A stretch of DNA of 5,837 nucleotides from Alphaproteobacteria bacterium (GTDB lineage Bacteria; Pseudomonadota; Alphaproteobacteria; Rs-D84; NBLK01). The translations under genes were made by a program, and so were the position numbers. The notes below the pieces were generated by a model. The model was given only the letters and a program-made list of their open reading frames with translations. It had not been told where the DNA came from and made no database searches. Shown here piece after piece: positions 1-5,831 of the stretch. The DNA is taken from contig JAFGXE010000039.1 of the NCBI GenBank assembly GCA_016936785.1, positions 1 to 5,837 of the forward strand. Reading direction: 5' to 3'. Position 1 is the stretch's first letter. Each line of letters begins with the position of its first letter.

Positions 1-1751
1 ACTCTTGTGGAGAACTCACGGCACAAAACGTTAATCAAACTGCAACACTCGCAGGATGGATTCACCGCAAACGCGACCATGGAAGCCTTCTATTTATAGA
101 CCTCCGAGATGGAACAGGACTGACACAATGTGTGATCGACCAAGAAGATAAGCACTTTAAAACACTGGAAGAACTCCGCGTAGAAAGCGTTGTGTCTCTC
201 ACTGGACAGATTCTTAAACGCACACCAGAAACAATTAACAAAGATTTGAAGACCGGCGAAATAGAAATTAAAATACAAGAGGTTGTTGTACATTCCTCAT
301 CTGAAATCTTACCTTTACAAGTTGCCACAGATGAAAAACAATCCGAAGATCTTCGCCTGAAATATCGTTATCTTGACCTACGACGTGAGAAATTACGCAA
401 GAACATTCTCCTCCGAGATAAAATTATTCGCGCACTGAGACAAAAGATGTGGGCGCAAGGATTTAATGAACTACAGACACCTATCCTAACTGCATCATCG
501 CCAGAAGGCGCACGCGACTTTCTTGTCCCATCACGCATGCATCCAGGAAAATTTTATGCGCTTCCACAAGCACCTCAGCAATTTAAACAACTCGCAATGG
601 TTGCAGGATTCGATAAATATTTCCAAATTGCCCCTTGTTTTCGCGATGAAGACACCCGCTCTGATCGCGTTTTAGAATTCTATCAACTCGATATAGAAAT
701 GGCTTTTGCAACACAAGAGGATATTTTTGCCGTTTCAAATGCTGTTATTCCAGAAGTTTTCAAAGAGTTTGCAGGGAATCGCGTTGTCGATAAAAACATC
801 CTCTATATTCCATACAAAGAATCCATGGAAAAATATGGGATAGATAAACCTGATTTACGGAATCCTCTTGAAATCTTTGATGTCACAGATATTTTCAAAG
901 GAAGCACCTTCACAATTTTCGCGAACCTTATTGAACAAGGATTTGTCGTTAAAGCCATCCCTGCCCCCAAAAGCACAGAAAAACCACGTAGCTGGTTCGA
1001 CAAACTCAACGCTTGGGCACAAGATGAAGGCACAAAAGGCTTAGGCTACATCACATTCTCAGACGGAGAAGCAAAAGGCCCAATCGCGAAAAACATTGAT
1101 TTAGACCGGAGTCTTAAAATAAAAGCCAAAGGAAATCTTTCTGATGGAGACAGCGTTTTCTTTGTTTGTGCGCCTCTCAAAATCGCACAAGAATTTGCGG
1201 GAAAAGTCCGTATTAAACTCGGAAACGAACTTGAGCTCATTGACACAAATATCTTTAAGTTCTGTTGGATTACAGACTTTCCAATGTATGAATATGATGA
1301 AAACCTTAAAAAAATAGACTTCTCTCATAATCCATTTTCAATGCCTCAAGGCGGGATCGACGCACTCAATTCAAAAGATCCGCTTGAAATCAACGCGTTT
1401 CAATATGACTTTGTTTGCAACGGCGTCGAACTCACTTCAGGAGCTGTGCGAAATCATCGTCCAGATATTATGTATCGCGCATTTGAAATTGCAGGTTATC
1501 CAAAAGAAGAAGTCGAAAACCGTTTCGGAGGCATGCTGAATGCCTTTAAATACGGCGCTCCACCGCATGCGGGCTGTGCACCAGGAATTGATCGTATCGT
1601 CATGCTTCTTGCAAATGAGCCCAACCTACGTGAAGTCATTCTCTTTCCAATTAATCAACGTGGAGAAGATTTAATGATGGGCGCCCCTGCCCAGGCTTCA
1701 ATCCAACAACTCCGCGAATTGCATATTAAAGTTGATGTGAAGAAAAACTAA
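1..1751 (+). CDS. aspS: Aspartyl-tRNA synthetase, 5'-partial
   Basis: Class II aminoacyl-tRNA synthetase that charges tRNA with aspartate in the cytoplasm. The reading frame is open from base 3 and gives 582 residues before TAA at 1749-1751. The first visible residues, SCGEL, match the usual start (about five residues, then CGEL), so only some five codons lie outside the window. The GTG at 132 is internal and is not the start. Seen in order: N-terminal OB-fold anticodon-binding domain (GWIHRKRDHG, then FIDLRDGTGLTQ); motif 1 region near 462-525; motif 2 FRDEDTRSDR at 639-668; GAD-type insertion domain in the middle; motif 3 GAPPHAGCAPGIDR at 1554-1595, with its conserved Arg; C-terminal DLMMGAP and LRELHI. 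Near-full length and all motifs intact suggest a working enzyme. The wording of the blocks is alphaproteobacterial. His in RDHG (78-80) suggests a non-discriminating enzyme that also charges tRNA-Asn. No neighbouring gene on the same strand is visible. Confidence 0.97.
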   Translation, partial: SCGELTAQNVNQTATLAGWIHRKRDHGSLLFIDLRDGTGLTQCVIDQEDKHFKTLEELRVESVVSLTGQILKRTPETINKDLKTGEIEIKIQEVVVHSSSEILPLQVATDEKQSEDLRLKYRYLDLRREKLRKNILLRDKIIRALRQKMWAQGFNELQTPILTASSPEGARDFLVPSRMHPGKFYALPQAPQQFKQLAMVAGFDKYFQIAPCFRDEDTRSDRVLEFYQLDIEMAFATQEDIFAVSNAVIPEVFKEFAGNRVVDKNILYIPYKESMEKYGIDKPDLRNPLEIFDVTDIFKGSTFTIFANLIEQGFVVKAIPAPKSTEKPRSWFDKLNAWAQDEGTKGLGYITFSDGEAKGPIAKNIDLDRSLKIKAKGNLSDGDSVFFVCAPLKIAQEFAGKVRIKLGNELELIDTNIFKFCWITDFPMYEYDENLKKIDFSHNPFSMPQGGIDALNSKDPLEINAFQYDFVCNGVELTSGAVRNHRPDIMYRAFEIAGYPKEEVENRFGGMLNAFKYGAPPHAGCAPGIDRIVMLLANEPNLREVILFPINQRGEDLMMGAPAQASIQQLRELHIKVDVKKN

Positions 1752-1760
1752 GAGTCTTCT

Positions 1761-1870
1761 TGTCATTGCGAGCGGAAGGCATGGCAATCCAGTCATCCAA
1801 CTGTTCCGTCATCGTGTAAATCCGATGAACGAAGTGAATGCAAACCTTGCGATTGGAAACGACCGAAAAA
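1761..1870. repeat. Possible dispersed intergenic repeat, hairpin-forming
   Basis: The stretch begins ten bases after the aspS stop codon. It opens with TGTCATTGCGAG (1761-1772) and continues to GGCAATCC (1783-1790), where ATTGC and GCAAT can pair. This pattern resembles a short repeat found scattered between genes in many bacterial genomes, including Rickettsiales. A second hairpin follows: TCATCG (1809-1814) pairs with CGATGA (1823-1828) across an 8-base loop. The right part contains TTGCGATTGG near 1847, a rough echo of the left end. The right boundary is a guess, and only one copy is in the window, so its repeated nature is inferred from recall of the motif. Confidence 0.45.
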
Positions 1871-1909
1871 AGAATTTATCCAAATCCAAATCTTCCACAA
1901 AATGCAATA

Positions 1910-1936
1910 AAAAAAATCCCCAATGGGGATTTTTTT
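1910..1936. terminator. Bidirectional Rho-independent terminator
   Basis: A 12-base-pair perfect stem (1910-1921 with 1925-1936) has a core of four C-G pairs, a 3-base loop (AAT), an A-run on the left arm and a T-run on the right arm. Read from either strand, the hairpin ends in a U-tract. It lies about 160 bases after the aspS stop and 15 bases after the stop of the convergent minus-strand gene, so it can end both transcripts. The whole hairpin fits a textbook intrinsic terminator. Confidence 0.9.
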
Positions 1937-1951
1937 CACTCAATTTTAACG

Positions 1952-4564
1952 CTATTGCATCGCACCAACTGTTCCTGCAGTTGCACCAAGACCAATAGCT
2001 CCCATCCCAATTCCAGCTGCTGCAGTTCCAGACAAACCAGGAAGCACTCCTGCCATAATTGCTCCTGTTGCAACACCTCCTGTTGCAACACCAGCAACAC
2101 CACCAACAGCAACCACACCAGCAATCTTCGCAATTTGAATCATCTTACGACGGGCTTCGTTTATTTCACCAGCTCCCCACAAGCACATTCCATTTTGAGG
2201 CATACTCTGAGCATCATCTTGAGCATAAGCTAAAGCTTCAGAAAGGCTAGGCACCTTACATTGCATCTTGTAATCAAAGTTCGGACCTTCTGCAACACGA
2301 CATCCTTTTTTTGGATTTCTTTTAAAAAACCCTTTTTCACATCTTACTATTGCAGAACCAGAATCTGTCACACGCACCGTTTCTGTAAATTCACGATTTT
2401 TTTTCAGAATTGCATTTTTGCGCCCACGTGCTGTAAAAGTACAATGAGCACCCCCAATTGCAATTTCTTCCTTAATCTGAGCCCCATTTGTTTCACCATT
2501 GCCAGATTTACCTGTAATTGTATCTGTTGTTTCATCAAATGTTCCACCAAACTGCTCACAGAACGTTTTATAGAAAAGACGTTTCTTTCCATAATCGACG
2601 CGCATCGTGTTCTTTGTTTTCATCTCCGTATTCTGAGCATCACGACGCATTTTTTCCTCTTCAAAGTCATAGGTTGTATCCATTTCTTTATTCTTATAAT
2701 CATATTCTGCTTTAAGCTTTTCATTTTTAAAATTATATTCAGACTTAACTTGTGCAAGTTCGTAATCATTCTTTGCTTGAAGTTTTTTGTTCTTCACATC
2801 GTATTCACCTTTAATCATAGCAAGCTGAACATCCCGTTGTTTTTCAATAGACTCTAGACGATCTTCTAAAAGCTTTCCTTCATGCTTTGTAAAATCACGA
2901 TCCGCCATAAACTGAATACGTCCATAAGCTTGCATGAATAAGGTTTCTTCATCCAAATCACTCTCAAGCATATCTTTTGCAAGATCTGGATTTTGAGAAA
3001 GCAAATTCAACTTCTTGCTACATCCTTCAACATAAGGCGCACAGATTTTTTGTGCTTCTTCTATTGGCAAATGTGCGATCTGAACACCATACTCTTCTGC
3101 CATTTGTTCAAAAATAGATTTTACTTTACCTTCATCTGTATCTTTAAAGAGAGAAAGACTTGAAGATGATTTCTTTGAGTTTGCAAAAGGGTCATCTGAT
3201 AAGAAAGAAATATAACCAGAATCTTCTCCAGAAAGACTTGTTAAACAGGTTGTCATTTCATCTAAGCAGACTTGTTGAACTTCCGCCATCTTTTCAACAG
3301 CATCTTCTTTACTCTTAAAGATCTCTGCTTTTTCCTGTTGTCCTAATTTACGACGAACCTGAGAAAGATAAATTCCCCACATTGCATCAGGATTTTTACA
3401 AATAGTTGCAACATTAAATGATGCTTTTGAATTTTCAAGTTGCGCAAAATTCTTTTCAGCACAATCTTCTGTCAAATCATCACATTGCCCAAGTGTTTTG
3501 TAATCAACTCCAAATATCTTTTGACCCTTTTTATCAAGCTCAGCAATACAGGCATCCCCATCTTTTAAGTCTGCATAGGTGTCCACAGCAGCTTTCCCAA
3601 GCTTCACCATAGCCATATCAAACGCAACTTGGAGCTTATTTCTCTTATCCGCATATTTTTTCTCAAGGAGAGAAACAGCATTGTCCACTTTCACATGAAT
3701 GAGATCAATCCGATCTGCGCCATTTTCAACTTCCGGCAAACTTTTCAAACAAGCATCCGCCGCTTTCTCAAACAAAAGATTTCCAGTAAGTTTTTTACGT
3801 CTGTTTTGAGTACTCATTGAATCGCTCATATCATCAATCTCATCAAGAAGAGAGTTCAAATCCATTTCTTCTTCAAAATCATCCACATTTTCTTCAGATT
3901 TTTCTGGAGAAAGTTTAACAGAATCAAAGATAGCCTGTTCTTCAGGGTTGAGTTTGACACGTGTCATTTCTTGCATGACGCGACGCACTTGGTTTTCAAG
4001 TCCGCGAATATCATCTTCTGAGGTTGCAAATTTTTTCTTATACTCGTCTGAACAAATGGCCAAACCTGCATCCGTATAATTTTCTTCTTCGGAAAGCACA
4101 CTTCCTGTTCCAAGAGTACAGTAGCTCGCCATACAGTTATAAAGAGCATCGTCTACTTTCTTAATAACTTGAACTTTTTTCTGGAGAGCATCCGCTTGAA
4201 CCATTTCGCCATCGACTTCTTCTTCCAACTCAGAATCAATACTATCCTCTTCAACGATTTCATCTGTTCCTGAGCTATTCACCGAAACAGCTGACACACC
4301 AGCAGAGCGACTAACCGTACCCCGAGCAGCACCTATCGCACGACCCGTCCCACGCGCACGTCGCGCACTAGAATCTGATGACTGAGAAGATGATTGACGA
4401 CCTTCTGAAGACTTTGATCGGCTTGTACTGCGAGCAGAACGTTTAGACGATGTTGAACGATCTCCGCGATCAACCGAATTCGTTGAGCGTGATTCTCTTT
4501 GAGCCTCCGCAGAGACGGAAGCCATTGAAATTCCTATAAAAACAAACATTATTAATCGAAACAT
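1952..4564 (-). CDS. Large exported coiled-coil protein, 870 aa, unknown family
   Basis: I do not recognise this protein. The ATG at 4564 is supported by AAGGAG eight bases upstream and by an immediate signal peptide; the stop is TAG at 1952-1954. Domains seen: residues 1-19, Sec signal peptide ending SVSA (likely cleavage before E20); 22-92, Ser/Arg-rich low-complexity segment, probably disordered; 101-120, acidic stretch; 138-515, mostly helical body with 12 cysteines, including C-x6-C pairs at 361/368, 433/440 and 508/515; 222-250, second acidic stretch; about 560-652, charged coiled coil with six 11-residue repeats (576-641); 656-800, domain with six cysteines; 813-868, Gly/Ala-rich hydrophobic hairpin. 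All 18 cysteines lie outside the head and coiled coil, and the even number fits disulfides in an oxidising compartment. I infer an envelope or surface protein anchored by its C-terminus. It appears to be a single-gene unit, convergent with aspS and divergent from the small operon to the right. Codon use resembles its neighbours, so there is no sign of recent transfer. Confidence 0.9.
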   Translation of the reverse strand: MFRLIMFVFIGISMASVSAEAQRESRSTNSVDRGDRSTSSKRSARSTSRSKSSEGRQSSSQSSDSSARRARGTGRAIGAARGTVSRSAGVSAVSVNSSGTDEIVEEDSIDSELEEEVDGEMVQADALQKKVQVIKKVDDALYNCMASYCTLGTGSVLSEEENYTDAGLAICSDEYKKKFATSEDDIRGLENQVRRVMQEMTRVKLNPEEQAIFDSVKLSPEKSEENVDDFEEEMDLNSLLDEIDDMSDSMSTQNRRKKLTGNLLFEKAADACLKSLPEVENGADRIDLIHVKVDNAVSLLEKKYADKRNKLQVAFDMAMVKLGKAAVDTYADLKDGDACIAELDKKGQKIFGVDYKTLGQCDDLTEDCAEKNFAQLENSKASFNVATICKNPDAMWGIYLSQVRRKLGQQEKAEIFKSKEDAVEKMAEVQQVCLDEMTTCLTSLSGEDSGYISFLSDDPFANSKKSSSSLSLFKDTDEGKVKSIFEQMAEEYGVQIAHLPIEEAQKICAPYVEGCSKKLNLLSQNPDLAKDMLESDLDEETLFMQAYGRIQFMADRDFTKHEGKLLEDRLESIEKQRDVQLAMIKGEYDVKNKKLQAKNDYELAQVKSEYNFKNEKLKAEYDYKNKEMDTTYDFEEEKMRRDAQNTEMKTKNTMRVDYGKKRLFYKTFCEQFGGTFDETTDTITGKSGNGETNGAQIKEEIAIGGAHCTFTARGRKNAILKKNREFTETVRVTDSGSAIVRCEKGFFKRNPKKGCRVAEGPNFDYKMQCKVPSLSEALAYAQDDAQSMPQNGMCLWGAGEINEARRKMIQIAKIAGVVAVGGVAGVATGGVATGAIMAGVLPGLSGTAAAGIGMGAIGLGATAGTVGAMQ
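1961..2128 (-). other. Glycine-zipper-like hydrophobic hairpin at the C-terminus
   Basis: Residues 813-868 of the 870-residue protein contain almost only Gly, Ala, Val, Ile, Met, Thr and Leu, without a charged residue. Small residues recur at three- and four-residue intervals (GGVAGVATGGVATGA, then GIGMGAIGLGATAG). LPGLSG at 841-846 makes a likely turn between two membrane-length segments. A basic patch (EARRKMIQIAK, 803-813) precedes it. This is typical of tightly packed transmembrane helices of the glycine-zipper kind. Membrane insertion is an inference from composition. Confidence 0.65.
2062..2091. repeat. Perfect 15-bp tandem duplication inside the C-terminal tail
   Basis: CTCCTGTTGCAACAC occurs twice back to back (2062-2076 and 2077-2091) with no mismatch. 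On the minus strand it encodes the five-residue unit GVATG twice, within the glycine-rich hydrophobic tail of the 870-residue protein. The unit is a multiple of three, so copy number can change without breaking the frame. Identity at every base suggests a recent duplication or slippage event. Confidence 0.9.
2642..2839 (-). repeat. Six in-frame 11-residue coiled-coil repeats (33 bp period)
   Basis: Residues 576-641 of the 870-residue protein divide with no gaps into six 11-residue units: QRDVQLAMIKG, EYDVKNKKLQA, KNDYELAQVKS, EYNFKNEKLKA, EYDYKNKEMDT and TYDFEEEKMRR. The shared pattern is an aromatic or polar residue at position 2, D/N at 3 (D in the units with E at 3 displaced), V/Y/F at 4, an aliphatic residue or Met at 9, and charged residues elsewhere. 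An 11-residue (hendecad) period is known for coiled coils with little or slightly right-handed supercoil. The DNA copies are diverged, so the duplication is old. Confidence 0.85.
4508..4564 (-). other. Sec signal peptide of the 870-aa protein
   Basis: Residues 1-19 have a single Arg at position 3, a hydrophobic core (LIMFVFIGISM) and end in SVSA, an A-x-A-like signal peptidase I site before EAQ. There is no lipobox cysteine, so this is not a lipoprotein signal. It directs the protein through the Sec translocon to the periplasm or beyond. Confidence 0.85.
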
Positions 4565-4668
4565 AAGTGTTTCTCCTTCTTCTTATTTCCCTTAAAAATA
4601 CCATAAAATCAACCCCGAAACAAGAAAAAGTTTGCAGTTTATAGAAAATTTAATCAATATAGAGAACT
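4565..4668. promoter_or_regulatory. Divergent promoter region between the exported protein and the small operon
   Basis: These 104 AT-rich bases must carry promoters for both directions. For the minus-strand gene there is a plausible pair: TTGTTT (4623-4618) and TATTTT (4600-4595) with a 17-base spacer, which would give a leader of about 24 bases including the AAGGAG site. For the plus-strand operon I see only TTTAAT at 4649-4654 as a -10-like box without a good -35 partner; it would give a leader of only about eight bases. No clear operator repeat was found. Confidence 0.4.
4573..4578 (-). promoter_or_regulatory. Shine-Dalgarno site of the 870-aa protein
   Basis: AAGGAG on the minus strand sits eight bases before the ATG at 4564. 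This strong match at an ideal distance fixes the start codon, in agreement with the signal peptide. Confidence 0.85.
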
Positions 4669-4980
4669 ATGATCACACAGGAAATTGAATTTGATGTTCT
4701 TATTCGGAAAAATAATCAGGTTGTTTTTCTCCTAAAAGCACGTCCCATGCCACCAATAAATGCACTCCTAGCATTCAATCCAAAAAATCAACAAATGCTT
4801 CTGACGCGTGATGAACATGAAGATATCGCCCTTCTTGGTCTTTCAAAAAATGCAATTCATGCCCTCAAAACAGAAAAAAAAGCACTTATCCTTGAGCTTG
4901 ATGAAAATGGCAATATCCAATATCAATATACGATCGAAATTTTTTTAGATACAGAAATGACTATCGAGAAAGAAAATTAA
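4669..4980 (+). CDS. Small cytoplasmic protein of unknown function, 103 aa
   Basis: I do not recognise this protein. It has no signal peptide, no membrane segment and no cysteine. Alternating hydrophobic runs (EIEFDVLIR, QVVFLLKA, NALLAFNPKNQQMLL, KKALILELDENG, YQYTIEIF) suggest a mostly beta-sheet fold with one short helix around SKNAIHALKT. The start codon has only a weak purine stretch, AGAGA at 4661-4665, just three bases upstream. It is the first gene of a two-gene unit: its TAA at 4978-4980 touches the ATG of the HAD phosphatase, which implies co-transcription and probably translational coupling. The tight link makes a role near that enzyme possible, but nothing in the sequence shows one. 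Base composition matches the neighbours. Confidence 0.75.
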   Translation: MITQEIEFDVLIRKNNQVVFLLKARPMPPINALLAFNPKNQQMLLTRDEHEDIALLGLSKNAIHALKTEKKALILELDENGNIQYQYTIEIFLDTEMTIEKEN

Positions 4981-5640
4981 ATGCACACACCTAAACTCAT
5001 TTTGTTTGATTGGGATAATACACTTGCAATAAGTAGAGATGCAGTTGTCTACAGTATAAACTCTATCTTAAAAAAGTATAATCTCGAGGAATGGGAAACA
5101 ACCAAAAGACAATATCGTGACAAAAATCTTTCTTTCAAAGACAATTTTCCGAATTTCTTTGGAAAAAACGCTGAAAAAGCATATCAGGAATATCTTTCTT
5201 TCTACAAAAAAGAGGCTCTTAGTAAGGTTCAGCCTCAAAAAAACGCATACAATTTACTCAAGAACCTCCAAGAACAAAATATCCCGTTCGGTATCCTTTC
5301 AAATAAAGACCACTTTCTTTTAGACTTAGAAGTCGCACAGTGCTTTCCGACAATTAAATTTGACTGGGTTTTTGGCAATAACGACTTCAAACGAAACAAA
5401 CCATATCCCGATCCGATTATTGGCATAAGCAAAAAACTAAACATTCCTCAAACACCAGAAAGCATCTGGCTTGTTGGAGACAGCGTTCAAGACACACGGT
5501 GTGCGATCAACTCAGGAATACAAGGAATTCTTTTCGGAAAAGGAAATATGATTGATGAGAACGAAAAACAGTCCCTACAAAAACACAACATTATACAAAT
5601 ACAATCTCTCTCTGAAATTTCAAAAATAATACCAAAATAA
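4981..5640 (+). CDS. HAD-superfamily phosphatase, phosphoglycolate phosphatase-like
   Basis: A 219-residue cytoplasmic haloacid dehalogenase-type hydrolase, expected to remove phosphate from a small metabolite with Mg2+. All four HAD motifs are present: motif I DWDNT (nucleophile D10, acid D12), motif II SNKD (S107), motif III Lys in NKPYPDP (K140), and motif IV GDSVQD (D167, D171). A helical cap of the C1 type lies between motifs I and II (about residues 17-85), which places it in HAD subfamily IA near Gph. The FDWDNTL start and the SFKDNFPNFFG segment in the cap resemble an alphaproteobacterial HAD group usually annotated only by family. The substrate cannot be read from the sequence, so no gene symbol is given. 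The ATG follows the preceding stop with no gap; GAGAAAG at 4966-4972 inside the upstream gene can serve as ribosome binding site. Confidence 0.93.
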   Translation: MHTPKLILFDWDNTLAISRDAVVYSINSILKKYNLEEWETTKRQYRDKNLSFKDNFPNFFGKNAEKAYQEYLSFYKKEALSKVQPQKNAYNLLKNLQEQNIPFGILSNKDHFLLDLEVAQCFPTIKFDWVFGNNDFKRNKPYPDPIIGISKKLNIPQTPESIWLVGDSVQDTRCAINSGIQGILFGKGNMIDENEKQSLQKHNIIQIQSLSEISKIIPK

Positions 5641-5711
5641 AAGAAGAACTTAAACCCAAGCTCAGCTTTTGAAGAAGTTATCAACTTACACGAGGACATA
5701 AAATCGTGCGC
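5641..5711. other. Non-coding stretch with short inverted repeats
   Basis: No convincing gene lies between the HAD stop and the terminator. Inverted repeats follow in series: the near-palindrome AAGCT-C-AGCTT (5658-5668), AAGTT-ATC-AACTT (5675-5687), and CACGA (5689-5693) with TCGTG (5704-5708). Together with the terminator stem this could be a structured 3' untranslated region or the body of a small RNA. Each stem is only five pairs long, so chance is possible. Confidence 0.3.
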
Positions 5712-5747
5712 AAAAACGGAAGTAGATAACCACCCACCCCCGTTTTT
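5712..5747 (+). terminator. Probable Rho-independent terminator after the HAD gene
   Basis: AAAAACGG (5712-5719) pairs with CCGTTTTT (5740-5747) over a 20-base loop, and five T residues form the end of the right arm. The position, about 70 bases after the HAD stop and before the next promoter, suits termination of the small operon. The long loop and the few G-C pairs make it weaker than the hairpin at 1910-1936. The A-run on the left arm would also allow function on the other strand. Confidence 0.55.
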
Positions 5748-5774
5748 AAATTAACCCGAGATTCGTATAAGGTA

Positions 5775-5801
5775 TTCAAGTAGGCGGAAATTCGCTATAA
5801 T
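5775..5801 (+). promoter_or_regulatory. Promoter for a gene beyond the right edge
   Basis: A perfect TATAAT box lies at 5796-5801. The best -35-like sequence is TTCAAG (5775-5780), only a partial match and at a short 15-base spacing, so the -35 is uncertain. A second -10-like box, TATAAG, lies upstream at 5766-5771 in a similar context: ATTCGTATAA there and ATTCGCTATAAT here. Transcription would start near 5808 and give a leader of about 30 bases. Confidence 0.6.
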
Positions 5802-5825
5802 CTTCTTATTATTCATCACAAAAAT

Positions 5826-5831
5826 AGGAGG
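5826..5831 (+). promoter_or_regulatory. Shine-Dalgarno site of the next gene
   Basis: AGGAGG is a full match to the anti-Shine-Dalgarno core. Six bases (ATTAAA) separate it from the window's end, so a start codon at 5838 would be ideally placed. It is the strongest ribosome binding site in the window, which suggests a well-translated gene whose identity cannot be seen. Confidence 0.8.

Noticed and set aside
132..134. GTG as start codon of aspS
   Set aside because: The frame is open back to base 3 and encodes the conserved OB-fold start (CGEL, GWIHRKRDHG), so the gene begins left of the window.
803..1328. Minus-strand open frames inside aspS
   Set aside because: They lie opposite a fully conserved synthetase and show no recognisable protein features or ribosome binding sites.
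1838..2233. Plus-strand open frame of 131 codons
   Set aside because: It runs through the strong terminator and into the antisense of the glycine-rich tail, giving a Cys/Ser/Asn low-complexity product; it is a shadow.
2261..2857. Plus-strand open frame of 198 codons opposite the exported protein
   Set aside because: Its Phe/Ile/Cys-heavy composition is the mirror of the Lys/Glu/Asn-rich coiled coil, it has no ribosome binding site, and it overlaps a well-supported gene.
1952..4564. Reading the exported protein as a toxin, phage tail fibre or part of a defence system
   Set aside because: No toxin or nuclease motif is visible, and no immunity, phage, secretion or defence gene lies nearby; the neighbours are housekeeping genes.
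4981..5640. Naming the HAD enzyme gph (phosphoglycolate phosphatase)
   Set aside because: The motifs fit subfamily IA, but nothing in the sequence fixes the substrate, and the group is broad.
5487..5699. Minus-strand open frame of 70 codons overlapping the HAD gene end
   Set aside because: Mostly antisense to HAD motif IV and the C-terminus; no ribosome binding site or family features.
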